This document shows, in pieces, positions 35,787-44,610 of a stretch of 64,000 nucleotides of DNA. The stretch lies in assembly GCA_963718065.1 (NCBI GenBank), contig CAVQYE010000009.1:62001-126000 (forward strand), written 5' to 3'. This stretch comes from CAVPGP01 sp963718065 (lineage in GTDB: Bacteria > Actinomycetota > Thermoleophilia > Gaiellales > Gaiellaceae). The notes beneath the pieces are model-generated. The model was not told the origin of the DNA and ran no database searches. It saw only the letters and a list, made by a program, of their open reading frames with translations. How positions within the stretch are numbered: position 1 is the first letter of the stretch; each line of letters begins with the position of its first letter. The translations under genes were made by a program, and so were the position numbers.

Positions 35787-36022
35787 CACGCGTGGGGAAA
35801 GGTCGCCTAGTGGCCTTGCAAGTGGAAGGGGAGGCGCCTGCCGCGCGCTACCTCGACCCTTCCACTCGCACGCTTGCGCCCGGTTCATCAGACGTCTGCC
35901 GCGGGCCAGTCAGCCAAGCTCCCCTTCGCTGCTGCTGAACCCCAGACCCCCAGGTTGGCGCCGCGCACTCCTTGCATGCCCGATCTCAGGACACGGAAAC
36001 AAACCCGGCGCGATGGGTCGGG

Positions 36023-36148
36023 CTAGAAGCGACCGCGCATCAGGAAGAGGACGAGCAGCAGCAGGAGCAGCAGGAAGAGGAACTTGCTGACGAAGATGCC
36101 GCCGCCGAGTGCGAGCAGCAGGATGATGACGAGCAGCAGAACGAGCAT
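36023..36148 (-). CDS. 41-aa hydrophobic membrane protein
   Basis: ATG 36148 follows a good ribosome-binding site (AAAGGAG). The peptide starts MLVLLLVIILLLALGGGIFV, has one Ser-Lys break, then a second Leu-rich helix, and ends MRGRF: two short membrane segments around GGG/SK and a basic cytoplasmic tail. Similar tiny Leu/Gly hydrophobic proteins occur in actinobacteria. Antisense frames here are Glu/Gln-rich artefacts. Confidence 0.65.
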   Translation of the reverse strand: MLVLLLVIILLLALGGGIFVSKFLFLLLLLLLVLFLMRGRF

Positions 36149-36296
36149 CGGGACTCCTTTGACGGCTTAGGGAAGCGGAACGTTACGTGGCCCGCGGGCG
36201 CCGCGTGGTGCGCGCGAGTTGACATACAACGCACCGGTCGCGTTTTTCGTTCTGGGCCTGAAGAAACCCTTACGCGCCTGGCCGAACGCAATCACG

Positions 36297-36324
36297 ACGA
36301 GGCCCCGCCCGAGCGGGGCCTCGT
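36297..36324 (-). terminator. Terminator after the DHA2 transporter gene
   Basis: ACGAGGCCCCG / CGGGGCCTCGT, an 11-bp perfect stem with a 6-nt loop, 25 bp after the transporter stop codon. Confidence 0.75.
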
Positions 36325-36348
36325 CTGTTCGAGCCTCGTGCGTCGCCG

Positions 36349-37785
36349 CTAAGCCGCTGCCGGGAGTGCCTCGGCCTGCGGGGCAGCCTCCAGCTCCTCG
36401 CTGCGGACGAGCAGCACCGACGCGACAACGCCCACCGCGGCGATTGCCGCGCCGACCCAGAAGGCGGCCTGGAAGCCGGTCGTCAGCGCGCTCGAGACGG
36501 GCTCGCCGTTCTGCGCGGCGCTCGTCGTGTGCGAGACCGCCACGGAGGAGAGCACCGCGATGCCGAGGGCGCCGCCGATCTGCTGCGACGTGTTGATCAG
36601 CCCGGATGCGACGCCTGCGTCCTTCGCCTCGATGCCCGCAAGCGCAGCGATCGAGATCGCGACGAACGCGAACGACATCCCGAGCGCGATGATCAGGAAG
36701 CCGGGCAGCAGGTCGCCGAGGTACGAGCCGTCGACCGAGACCTGGGTGAAGTACAGCAGTCCCACGGTCAGCAGGCTCATCCCGGTCACGAGCACCGGCT
36801 TGACGCCGATCTTCGTCACGAGCTGCGAGGCGACGGTCGCCCAGACGATCGAGGTGCCGGCGACCGCGAGGTAGGCGACACCGGTCTTCATCGCCGAGTA
36901 GCCGAGCACCTGCTGCATGTACAGCGTCAGCATCAGGAACATCGAGAAGAGCGCCGTGCCGAGGATGAAGCCGGCGATGTTGGCGCCGCTGACCGTCTTG
37001 ATCCGGAAGATCGAGAAGGAGAGCAGCGGATCCTTCGCCCGGGTCTCGACGAGGACGAACGCGCCGAGGAGAGCGATCGCCGCCGCGAAGACGCCGATCG
37101 TCCTGCCCGAGCTCCAGCCCCAGTTGTTCGCCTGGGTGATCCCGAACACGGCCGTCGAGAGCCCGCCCGTGACGAGCACGGCTCCGAGGGCGTCGAAGCT
37201 CTTCGCGCGTGCATCCCGGCTCTCGGAGAGCAGCACGGGTGCCAGCACGATCGCGGAGACGGCGACCGGCAGGTTGACGAAGAAGATCCACTCCCAGCTC
37301 AACGCGTCGGTGAAGACGCCGCCGAGGAGGACGCCGGCCGCGGCGCCGAAGCCGCCGACCGCTCCCCAGACGCCGAGCGCGATGTTGCGTTCGCGTCCTT
37401 CCTTGAAGGTCGTCATCAGGATCGAGAGCGCAGCGGGGGAGATGATCGCCGCTCCGAGCCCCTGGATCGAGCGGGCGCCGATCAGCGAGGCCTCACTCCA
37501 GGCGAGACCTGCGAGCAGCGAGCCGACGCTGAAGACGACCAGGCCGGCGACGAACATGCGCCGGCGCCCGACCAGGTCCGCAGCGCGGCCGCCGAGCAGC
37601 AGGAAGCCGCCGAAGACGAGCGCGTAGGCGCTGATCACCCACTGCAGGTTCTCCTGCGAGAACCCGAGGTCGACCTGGATCGAGGGCAGTGCCACGTTCA
37701 CGATCGCGATGTCGAGCACGACCATGAACTGCACAAAGCTGAGTAAGGCGAGCGCCCACCATTTGCGTTTCGCCGAAGTCACCAT
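36349..37785 (-). CDS. MFS transporter, DHA2 (14-helix) drug exporter family
   Basis: 478 aa from ATG 37785, with AAAGGTGG 6 nt upstream. DHA2 features: LDIAIVNVALPSIQVDLGFS (motif D1), LLLGGRAADLVGRRRMFVAG (motif A), GARSIQGLGAAIISPAALSI (motif B) and GVWGAVGGFGAAAGVLLGG (motif C, proton antiport). It would export a drug or toxic metabolite. Divergent from the ABC importer with a dyad between. Confidence 0.93.
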   Translation of the reverse strand: MVTSAKRKWWALALLSFVQFMVVLDIAIVNVALPSIQVDLGFSQENLQWVISAYALVFGGFLLLGGRAADLVGRRRMFVAGLVVFSVGSLLAGLAWSEASLIGARSIQGLGAAIISPAALSILMTTFKEGRERNIALGVWGAVGGFGAAAGVLLGGVFTDALSWEWIFFVNLPVAVSAIVLAPVLLSESRDARAKSFDALGAVLVTGGLSTAVFGITQANNWGWSSGRTIGVFAAAIALLGAFVLVETRAKDPLLSFSIFRIKTVSGANIAGFILGTALFSMFLMLTLYMQQVLGYSAMKTGVAYLAVAGTSIVWATVASQLVTKIGVKPVLVTGMSLLTVGLLYFTQVSVDGSYLGDLLPGFLIIALGMSFAFVAISIAALAGIEAKDAGVASGLINTSQQIGGALGIAVLSSVAVSHTTSAAQNGEPVSSALTTGFQAAFWVGAAIAAVGVVASVLLVRSEELEAAPQAEALPAAA

Positions 37786-37873
37786 CTGAGCCACCTTTCG
37801 CATGCTGGAAAACAAGATTCGTCTGCTTTCACGAGCGTACGCAGCGACCCCATCGGCTCCGCGGACGATTTTG

Positions 37874-37893
37874 GGTCGTCCGAAAGGACGACC
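37874..37893. promoter_or_regulatory. 20-bp dyad between exporter and ABC importer
   Basis: GGTCGTCC-GAAA-GGACGACC is a perfect 8-bp inverted repeat around a GAAA tetraloop, 89 bp upstream of the exporter start and 40 bp upstream of the importer -35 box. Could be an operator or an RNA hairpin in the exporter leader. Confidence 0.5.
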
Positions 37894-37931
37894 GGCGGCC
37901 GCTCGGATGTCCCGAATAACAGAACGGCGTC

Positions 37932-37961
37932 TTGACATCCTGAACGGGCCGTCCATAGCCT
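37932..37961 (+). promoter_or_regulatory. Promoter of the ABC importer genes
   Basis: Consensus -35 TTGACA (37932-37937), 18-bp spacer, -10 TAGCCT (37956-37961). The predicted start is close to GTG 37971. Confidence 0.6.
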
Positions 37962-37970
37962 GACGATGCC

Positions 37971-38853
37971 GTGACGCGGTATACATCTGCCATGGCGGCG
38001 TCCGGCGAGGCTGCGACGGCGGCCGGGGGGCACGACGCACACGGGGCACACGTGGCGCGGCGACGCCTGCCCGCGGGGAGGCTGCTCGAGATCGGCCTGA
38101 CGATCGTCTCCGTGGCCGCGGTGCTCGGTCTCTGGGAGGTCGTCTCGCGCACGGGCCTGATCGACCGAGCGCGACCTGCCGCCGATGAGCAGCGACGGTG
38201 CGCGAGCTCTGGTCGATCGATGCAGACGACCGCGTTCTGGACCGCGTTCGGCCAGACCGTGCGCGGCTGGGCGCTCGGGCTCGCCGATCGCCACCGTCGC
38301 TCGCGGTGCCGATCGGGATCCTGCTCGGCTCGAGCGACTTCGCCGCGCGCGCGTTCCGGGTGCCGATCGAGTTCCTGCGCCCGATCCCGTCGGCGGCGCT
38401 GATCCCGCTGCTCTTCCTGACGCTCGGCACAGCCTCAAGAGCGAGGTCTTCCTGGCCGCGTTCGGCGCGTTCTGGCCGCTGCTCGTGCAGACGATGTACG
38501 GCGTGCGCGACGTCGACCCGGTGGCGATCGACACCGCCCGGTCGTTCGGCCTCGGCTGGTTGGAGCGCCTCTACCGGATCACCCTCCCGAGCTCGGTCCC
38601 GTACATCGCGACCGGACTGCGCATCTCCTCGACCGTGTCGCTGATCCTCGCGTTCACCGCCGAGCTCTTCATGGGCATCCCCGGCCTCGGCCAGCTGATG
38701 AACTTCGCGCAGTCCTACGGGCTGAACAACCAGCTCTACGCGCTCGCGATCGCGACGGGGTGCCTCGGGATCGCCATCCACATCGTCTTCTCGGCGCTGG
38801 AGCGCCGCGCGCTGCGCTGGCATCCGTCGCAACGGCTGGGAGTGGGCCTGTGA
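37971..38853 (+). CDS. ABC transporter permease 1, NitT/TauT (SsuC) type (frameshifted)
   Basis: Membrane subunit of a nitrate/sulfonate/taurine-class importer. N-terminal GRLLEIGLTIVSVAAVLGLW, middle VPIEFLRPIPSAALIPLLFL and the EAA loop DPVAIDTARSFGLGWLERLY followed by TLPSSVPYIATGLRIS are all recognisable but lie in three frames, with shifts near 38175, 38290 and 38435. GTG 37971 or ATG 37992 could be the start. GTGA overlap with permease 2. Confidence 0.82.
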
Positions 38854-39638
38854 GCGCGCGGTCCTATCGGGCGCTGAAGATCGGCCTGGAGATCGCGGTC
38901 CCGGTGGCGATCCTCGTGGCGTGGCAGCTCTGGACCGTCCACGCCCACTCGGTCAAGTTCCCGCGCCTGTCGACGATTCTCGTCGAGTTCCAGGACCTGT
39001 GGCTCTTCTCGGAGTTCAACCAGCACGTCGTGCCGAGCCTCGAGCGGATCGCCGCCGGCTATCGCGATCGCGGTGATTGCGGGCATCGCGCTCGGCATCC
39101 CGATCGGCCTCTCGCGCTGGGGACGCATCCTCGGCGATGCCGCACGTCGAGTGGTGGCGGGCGATGCCGCCGCCCGCGCTGCTGCCGATCTCGATCGTCC
39201 TGCTGCAGTCGATCGGCAACACCCAGAAGATCGCCTTCATCGCCTTCTTCTGCGTCTTCCCGGTGCTGCTGAACACGATCGACGGTGTGCGCGGGATCGA
39301 CCCGACGCTGATCGAGACGGCCAGGTCGTACGGGGTTCCGCGGCACGAGCGGATCCGTCGCATCGTGCTGCCCGCCGCGCTGCCGCAGATCGTCGCGGGG
39401 ATGCGCACGAGCCTGTCGCTCGCCGTGATCACGATGGTGCTCGCGGAGTACTTCTCGAGCACGAGCGGCGTCGGCTACGTCCTGCTGATCTCGAAGAACA
39501 CGTTCCAGCTCGGCGCCGATGTGGGCTGCGATCGTGCTGATCGGGCTGCTCGGCTATCTGCTCAACGTCCTCTTCCTGCTCGCCGAGCGGCGGGTGCTCG
39601 CCTGGCACCGCGGCTGGCGTGCGGCCACCCCGCAATAG
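38850..39638 (+). CDS. ABC transporter permease 2, NitT/TauT type (frameshifted)
   Basis: Second permease subunit. KIGLEIAVPVAILVAWQLWT is the first helix; PPPALLPISIVLLQSIGNTQ, then the EAA loop DPTLIETARSYGVPRHERIR, VLAEYFSSTSGVGYVLL, and the end LLAERRVLAWHRGWRAATPQ. Shifts near 39060, 39135 and 39520. It is followed 8 bp later by the ATPase gene. Confidence 0.82.
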
Positions 39639-39646
39639 GAGAACGG

Positions 39647-40497
39647 ATGCTCGAGATCAGGGGCCTCGGCAAGACCTACGGCAGCGGGCGACCGGCGACG
39701 CACGCGGTCGGCGACGTCTCCTTTCGCGTCGAGGACGGCGAGTTCGTCTGCGTCGTCGGCCCCTCCGGGTGCGGCAAGACGACGCTGCTGAAGTGCATCG
39801 CCGGCCTGCTGCCGCCGACGCGGCGGCGAGGTCGTCCTGCGCGGCAAGCGCGTGACGTCGCCGCCCGAGGAGATGGCGCTCGTCTTCCAGGAGTACAGCC
39901 GGTCGCTGATGCCGTGGACGATCGGTGCGGAACAACGTCCTGCTGCCGCTGCGGCACAAGAAGCTGTCGCGCGAGCGAGCGGAACGGCGCTCGTCGAGGA
40001 GGCGATCGAGTCGGTCGGCCTGACCCGGTTCATGGACCATTACCCGTGGCAGCTCTCGGGCGGCATGCAGCAGCGCGTCGCGATCGCCCGCGCGCTCGCC
40101 TACCAGCCGTCGGTCCTGCTGATGGACGAGCCGTTCGCGTCGGTCGACGCCCAGACGCGCGGCGACCTCGAGGACCTCGTGCTGCGACTCCGCGACGAGT
40201 ACGGGATCACGATCCTCTTCGTCACGCACGACATCGACGAGTCGGTCTACCTCGCCGACCGCGTGATCGTGCTGACGCACTCGCCCACCGAGGTGAAGGA
40301 GATCGTCCCGGTCGAGCTGCCGCGGCCGCGCGACCAGATCGCGACGAAGGAGCTGGCCGGAGTTCGCACATCTGCGGGCGCACGTCTACCGGCTGATCAA
40401 GCGGGAGCAGCCCACCGTCGACGAGGGCGCTCTCGTCGGCGAGACGTTCGGAAGAGTGAGACACGTGTCTGGCAATTGGAACACTCCAGTTCGATAA
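39647..40497 (+). CDS. ABC transporter ATP-binding subunit, NitT/TauT type (frameshifted)
   Basis: Start ATG 39647 with AGGAG. Walker A GPSGCGKTTLLKCIAG, Q-loop LVFQEYSRSLMPW, signature WQLSGGMQQRVAIARAL, Walker B VLLMDEPFASVD and the H-loop LFVTHDIDESVYLADR are complete. Shifts near 39825, 39925 and 40355. The C-terminus (LRAHVYRLIKREQ...) reads to TAA 40495-40497. Confidence 0.85.
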
Positions 40498-40532
40498 TCA
40501 CGGCCGCAGGGCTGACGCTGATCGAAGAGAGG

Positions 40533-41802
40533 ATGACGATGACATGCATGGCTGAAGGGGAAGGCCACCGGCGCGCGCGGCGACTGGCGGATCGCGACGA
40601 TCGCCGGTGCGCTCGCGGTGCTGACGGTCTTCGGGGGCACGGCGGCAAGCTCGACCAAGCGCGACGCAGCTGACGACGGTCACCGTCGACACGCTGCCGA
40701 TCGCCAACGGGTTGCCGCTCGATCTCGGGATCAAGAAGGGGTTCTTCGAGGCTCAGGGGATCGAGATCAAGAAGAACACGCTCGCAGAGCGGCAACGACA
40801 TCGTGCTCGCACTTGCGAACAAGCAGCGGTGACATCGGCTACCTCGGCTACGTGCCGATGATGATCGCCCGCACGCAGGGGATCGCCGTTCCAGCTCGTC
40901 GCGGCGAGCGAGGTCGAGGGCACCTCGGAGGCCGACAACTGGCAGAACATCATGGTCAAGGGCTCGAGCTCGATCCGGACGCCCGCCGACCTCGCCGGCA
41001 AGACGGTCGCCGTCAACGCGCTCAAGGGCGTCGGCGAGGTGATGATCAAGGCGGCGCTGAAGAAGTCGGGCGTCAATCCGGACTCGGTCAAGCTGCGTGC
41101 GCGATGCCGTTCCCGACGATGCGGACGGCGCTGAACAACGGCCAGGTCGACGCGATCTGGGCGCCGGAGCCGTTCGTCACGCAGGCGCTGAGCCTCGACG
41201 GCGACCGCATCGTGATGGCGCCCGGCCCGGTGCTCGGCGCGCTACTGGCCGATCGGCGGCTACGGCGCGCTGAGCGACTGGGTGGCGAAGAACCCGCGGC
41301 CTCGCAGGCGAAGTTCCGCACGGCGATCAACCAGTCGCTCGCGTACGCGCAGGCGATCCCGACGAGATCCGGGCGCTGCTGCCGGCGGCCACGCGAGAAC
41401 GTCCGGCTGCCGATCTGGAGCCCGCTCGTCGACCGCGACAAGCTCGTGCAGCTCGCGAAGTACACGAAGGAGTTCGGCGTCATCTCGACGCTGCCGAACT
41501 TCGCCGCAGCTCGTGCCGAGCGACGTGCCCAGAGCGGCAAGACGCTGCAGGCGACCGTCGGTGCGAACTTCGTCACCCTCCGGCTCCGACGGCAAGGTGC
41601 GTGACCACGCTGAAGGCCGGCAAGTACACGTTCGTCGTCACCGACACGTCGAAGCACGCGCGCGCTTCAAGCTCGTCGGGCCGGGCGTCAACAAGACGAC
41701 GAGCGTCAAGGGCACGGCCGCGCGACGTGGACGCTGACGCTGAAGAAGGGCACCTACAAGTTCAGCTCGGGTGCCGGGACGAAGACGCTCAAGGTCACCT
41801 AA
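40533..41802 (+). CDS. ABC substrate-binding protein (NMT1/TauA-like) with extra C-terminal domain (frameshifted)
   Basis: Signal-peptide-like start (IATIAGALAVLTVFGGTAAS), then the NMT1/SsuA-like binding fold: LPIANGLPLDLGIKKGFFEA, GDIGYLGYVPMMIARTQGIA, IRTPADLAGKTVAVNALKGV and GQVDAIWAPEPFVTQAL. After about residue 315 a separate beta-rich segment follows (TTLKAGKYTFVVTDTSKHA..FKLVGPGVNKTTSVKGTA...LTLKKGTYKFSSGAGTKTLKVT) that resembles the cupredoxin-like C-terminal domains of other secreted proteins. At least eight frame shifts; the start codon is uncertain (40533-40548). Confidence 0.75.
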
Positions 41803-41812
41803 CGCTGCTCGA

Positions 41813-41839
41813 GCCGGGGGCCGCGCTGCGGCCCCCGGC
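41813..41839. terminator. Terminator between the ABC importer and the aromatic operon
   Basis: GCCGGGGGCCGC / GCGGCCCCCGGC, 12-bp perfect stem with a 3-nt loop, between convergent genes. It would act on either transcript. Confidence 0.75.
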
Positions 41840-41843
41840 CTCA

Positions 41844-43457
41844 CTATGGGGCGAAGTCCCGCGTCGGCGCGATCTGCACGTCAAGCAGCAGGGGCGTGCG
41901 TCGCGCCGCGAGCCCCGGCACCGTCTCGTCGAGCACGGCCGTCAGCTCGTCGTGCGTCGCGATCGTCCGGGCCTCGCAGCCGAAGCCGCGCGCGAGCGCG
42001 GCGATGTCGATCTCTTCGAAGCCGGGCCACGGGCCGTCGGCGTCGTGCCGCTCGGCGAGCCGGTCCATGATCGCGTAGCCGCCGTTCGAGAGGATCACGT
42101 AGAGCACGCCGGCGCCGTAGTGCGCGGCGCTCCAGAGCCCCTGGATGCCGTAGATCGAGGAGCCGTCGCCGACGACCGCGACCACGGGCCGGTCGGGTTG
42201 CGCCAGCTTCAGGCCCGCCGAAGCCGCGAACGCGAAGCCGAGCCCGCCCATCGCCGCACTGAGGTAGCCCAGCGGCTCGCGGGCGAGCAGGCGGTCGTGC
42301 AGCTCGGGGCGGTCGACCGGCGCTTCCTCGAGCACGACGGCGTCGCGCGGCAACCGTTCCGCGAGGGCTGCGAGGACGTGTCCCGCGAGCATCGGCTCGC
42401 CCGCGGCGGGAGGGGCGGGCGGAGGCGGCGACCGGAACTGCTGCGGCGGTGCGCCGTCCCGCTGCGGAAGTCGCTCGGCGAGTGCGGCACACGTGGAGGC
42501 AGGCGGCGCCAGCACGGCGAGCTCGGCGGGGCTCCGGTGCACCTCGTCCGCTTCGTCGTTGACGAGCGCGATCCGGGTCTGAGGCTCGGTGAGGCGCCCC
42601 GGCGCCCACGGTGACTGCCGGAAGACCGGCGCCCCGACGACGAGCACGGCGTCGTACGGCGCCAGGCGCTCGCGCAGCCTCGGCCGGTCGGCGGGCAGGA
42701 CGCCGGCGAAGAGCGCGTGATCCTGCGGGAAGCCCGCGCGGCCGCCGAACGATTCCTGGAAGACCGGGGCCACGAGCTTCTCCGCGAGCGCGACGAGCGC
42801 GCGCCACGTCTCCGGATCGTCCGCGCCGGCGCCCACGACCAGGGCGGGGGAGTTGGACTCGCCGAGGAACGCCGCCAGCTCGTCGATCGCCTCCGGAGCC
42901 GCCGCCCGCGCGCGCACGACCCGGCCGGGCGACGCGTCTTCGCGCTCCTCGTCGGCGGGAGCGCCCCAGTCGTCCATCGGCACGATCACGAGCGCCGGGC
43001 CGCGGCCGGTCGCCGCCTCGTGGTAGGCGCGGTCGATCGCGCCCGGCACGTCCTGCGGGCGCACGGGCTCGTCCACCCAGACGGGATACTCGCCGGCGAG
43101 GTCCCGGAGCTTGCCCGCGAGGAACGGCTCGAAGACGAGATGGCGCCGATCCTGTTGGCCGACGAGGACGACGAGCGGCGCCCGGTTCACGCGCGCGGTG
43201 GCGAGCGCCCCGACGGCGTTGCCGAGCCCGGCGGTCGTGTGCAGCAGCGCGAACGCCGGCTCGCCGCGGCCGATCGCCCAGCCGGTCGCGAGCCCGACGA
43301 CGGATCCCTCGTGCAGCCCGAGCACGAAGTGCAGATCGTCCGGCAGCCCGGCCAGGAACGGGACCTCCGTCGAGCCCGGGTTCGCGAACATGGTCGTCAG
43401 CCCGCGCTTGCGCAGGACGTCGAACGCCGCATCACGGACGGTGCGGCTCAGCCCCAC
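41844..43457 (-). CDS. Benzoylformate decarboxylase-like TPP enzyme
   Basis: 537 aa from GTG 43457 (a CTG at 43451 forms CTGA with the upstream stop). It aligns with Pseudomonas putida MdlC as I remember it: active-site Ser in FANPGSTEVPFLAGLP, Glu in LGLHEGSVVGLATG, His in FALLHTTAGLGNAVG, and the second His in FPQDHALFAGVLPA. The TPP motif GDGSSIYGIQGLW...ILSNGGYAIMD is complete. Given PobA and the pca genes in the same operon, the natural substrate may be 4-hydroxybenzoylformate. Last gene of the operon. Confidence 0.88.
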   Translation of the reverse strand: MGLSRTVRDAAFDVLRKRGLTTMFANPGSTEVPFLAGLPDDLHFVLGLHEGSVVGLATGWAIGRGEPAFALLHTTAGLGNAVGALATARVNRAPLVVLVGQQDRRHLVFEPFLAGKLRDLAGEYPVWVDEPVRPQDVPGAIDRAYHEAATGRGPALVIVPMDDWGAPADEEREDASPGRVVRARAAAPEAIDELAAFLGESNSPALVVGAGADDPETWRALVALAEKLVAPVFQESFGGRAGFPQDHALFAGVLPADRPRLRERLAPYDAVLVVGAPVFRQSPWAPGRLTEPQTRIALVNDEADEVHRSPAELAVLAPPASTCAALAERLPQRDGAPPQQFRSPPPPAPPAAGEPMLAGHVLAALAERLPRDAVVLEEAPVDRPELHDRLLAREPLGYLSAAMGGLGFAFAASAGLKLAQPDRPVVAVVGDGSSIYGIQGLWSAAHYGAGVLYVILSNGGYAIMDRLAERHDADGPWPGFEEIDIAALARGFGCEARTIATHDELTAVLDETVPGLAARRTPLLLDVQIAPTRDFAP

Positions 43458-44597
43458 ACGTCCTGTGCGACCTCGACGATCAACGCCAGCTTCGCCCACT
43501 GCTCGTCCTCGGTCAGCGTGTTGCCCTCGACCGTCGACGAGAAGCCGCACTGGGGCGAGAGGCAGAGCTGCTCGAGCGGCGCGTGCTTCGAGGCCTCCTC
43601 GATCCGCCGCTTCAGGTCGTCTGCCGATTCCAGCTCGCCGTGCTTGGTCGTGACGAGGCCCAGCACGACGTGCTTGTCGCCCTTCGGCAGGAACCGGAGC
43701 GGCTCGAAGCCGCCCGAGCGCTCGTCGTCCCACTCCATGAAGAAGCCGTCCACCTCGAGCTCGTTCAGCAGCGCCTCGGCCACGTAGTCGTAGCGAGCCC
43801 TCGGCGGCCCAGCCCGAGCGGAAGTTGCCGCGGCACATGTGCGTCGTGACGGACATCCCGGCGGGCCGCTCGGCGAGCGCCTCGTTGATGTGGTGGATGT
43901 ACTCCACGTGCTGGCGCTCCGCGTCACCGCCGATCGAGGCGATGTACTCGCGCTGATGCGGGTCGTTCATGTAGGCGAGGCTCGTGTCGTCGAACTGGAG
44001 GTACGTGCAGCCGAGCTCGCCGAGCCGGCGCACCTCTTCGCGGTACGCGGCCGTCAGATCCGCCCAGAACTCGTCGAGGGTCGGGTAGACGCTCTCGTCG
44101 ATCGCCGCCTTGCCGCCGCGGTAGTGGACCATGCTCGGCGACGGGATCGTCAGCTTGGGGACGGCGCGCGTGGCCGTCTCGCGGACGAACGTGAAGTCGT
44201 CGCCGAAGATCGTCTGCGAGACGCCGAGCTTGCCGATGTGCAGCGCGGCAGGCGTGAACTCGATGTCGCCGTCGGGATTGTGGAACTTGACTGCGATGTG
44301 GCCTGCTTCCTTCGTGATCCCGTCGAGTTGGTAGATGAAGTCCATGTGCCACGTCTCGCGGCGGAACTCGCCGTCTGTCACGGACTGCAGGCCGATCTCC
44401 TCCTGCTTGCGCACGATCCTCCGGATCGCGTCGTCCTCGATACCTCTCAGCTCGGCGGCGTCGATGCTTCCGGCCGCGAAGTCCGCGCGCGCCTGGTGCA
44501 GCTCGGCGGGGCGAAGCAGGCTGCCGACGTGGTCGGCCCGGAACGGCGGGTTCGCCCGCTCCTGCGTGGCGGTCGCTAGCGCTGCTTCTTGCTCCAC
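43448..44597 (-). CDS. Cobalamin-independent methionine synthase II-family protein (frameshifted)
   Basis: About 382 aa, matching only the C-terminal catalytic half of MetE. FRADHVGSLLRPAELHQARA, SVTDGEFRRETWHMDFIYQL, LGELGCTYLQFDDTSLAYMN, MSVTTHMCRGNFRSGW, then after a shift at about 43802 DGFFMEWDDERSGGFEPLRF, LGLVTTKHGELES and LSPQCGFSSTVEGN (Zn ligands His, Cys and Cys). GTG start with AGAGGTG upstream. Relatives include epoxyalkane:coenzyme M transferase, so methionine synthesis is not assured; a methyl-transfer step on aromatic substrates is a speculative alternative. Confidence 0.85.
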
Positions 44598-44610
44598 GTG
44601 ACACCTCTTT

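Larger units (their letters stand above)
35468..36022. other. Gene-free region with repeated hairpins
   Basis: About 550 bp between tRNA-Val and the small membrane protein without a convincing coding frame. It holds two related hairpins (35534-35561 and 35755-35786) and a third inverted repeat (AGTGGAAGGG at 35821-35830 with CCCTTCCACT at 35857-35866). Confidence 0.6.

Noticed and set aside
35972..36352. Plus-strand frame rich in Glu, Gln and Asp
   Set aside because: It is the complement of the Leu-rich small membrane protein and has no start signal.
37971..41802. True pseudogenisation of the ABC importer
   Set aside because: All functional motifs of permeases, ATPase and binding protein are preserved between single-base shifts, which fits sequencing errors better than decay.
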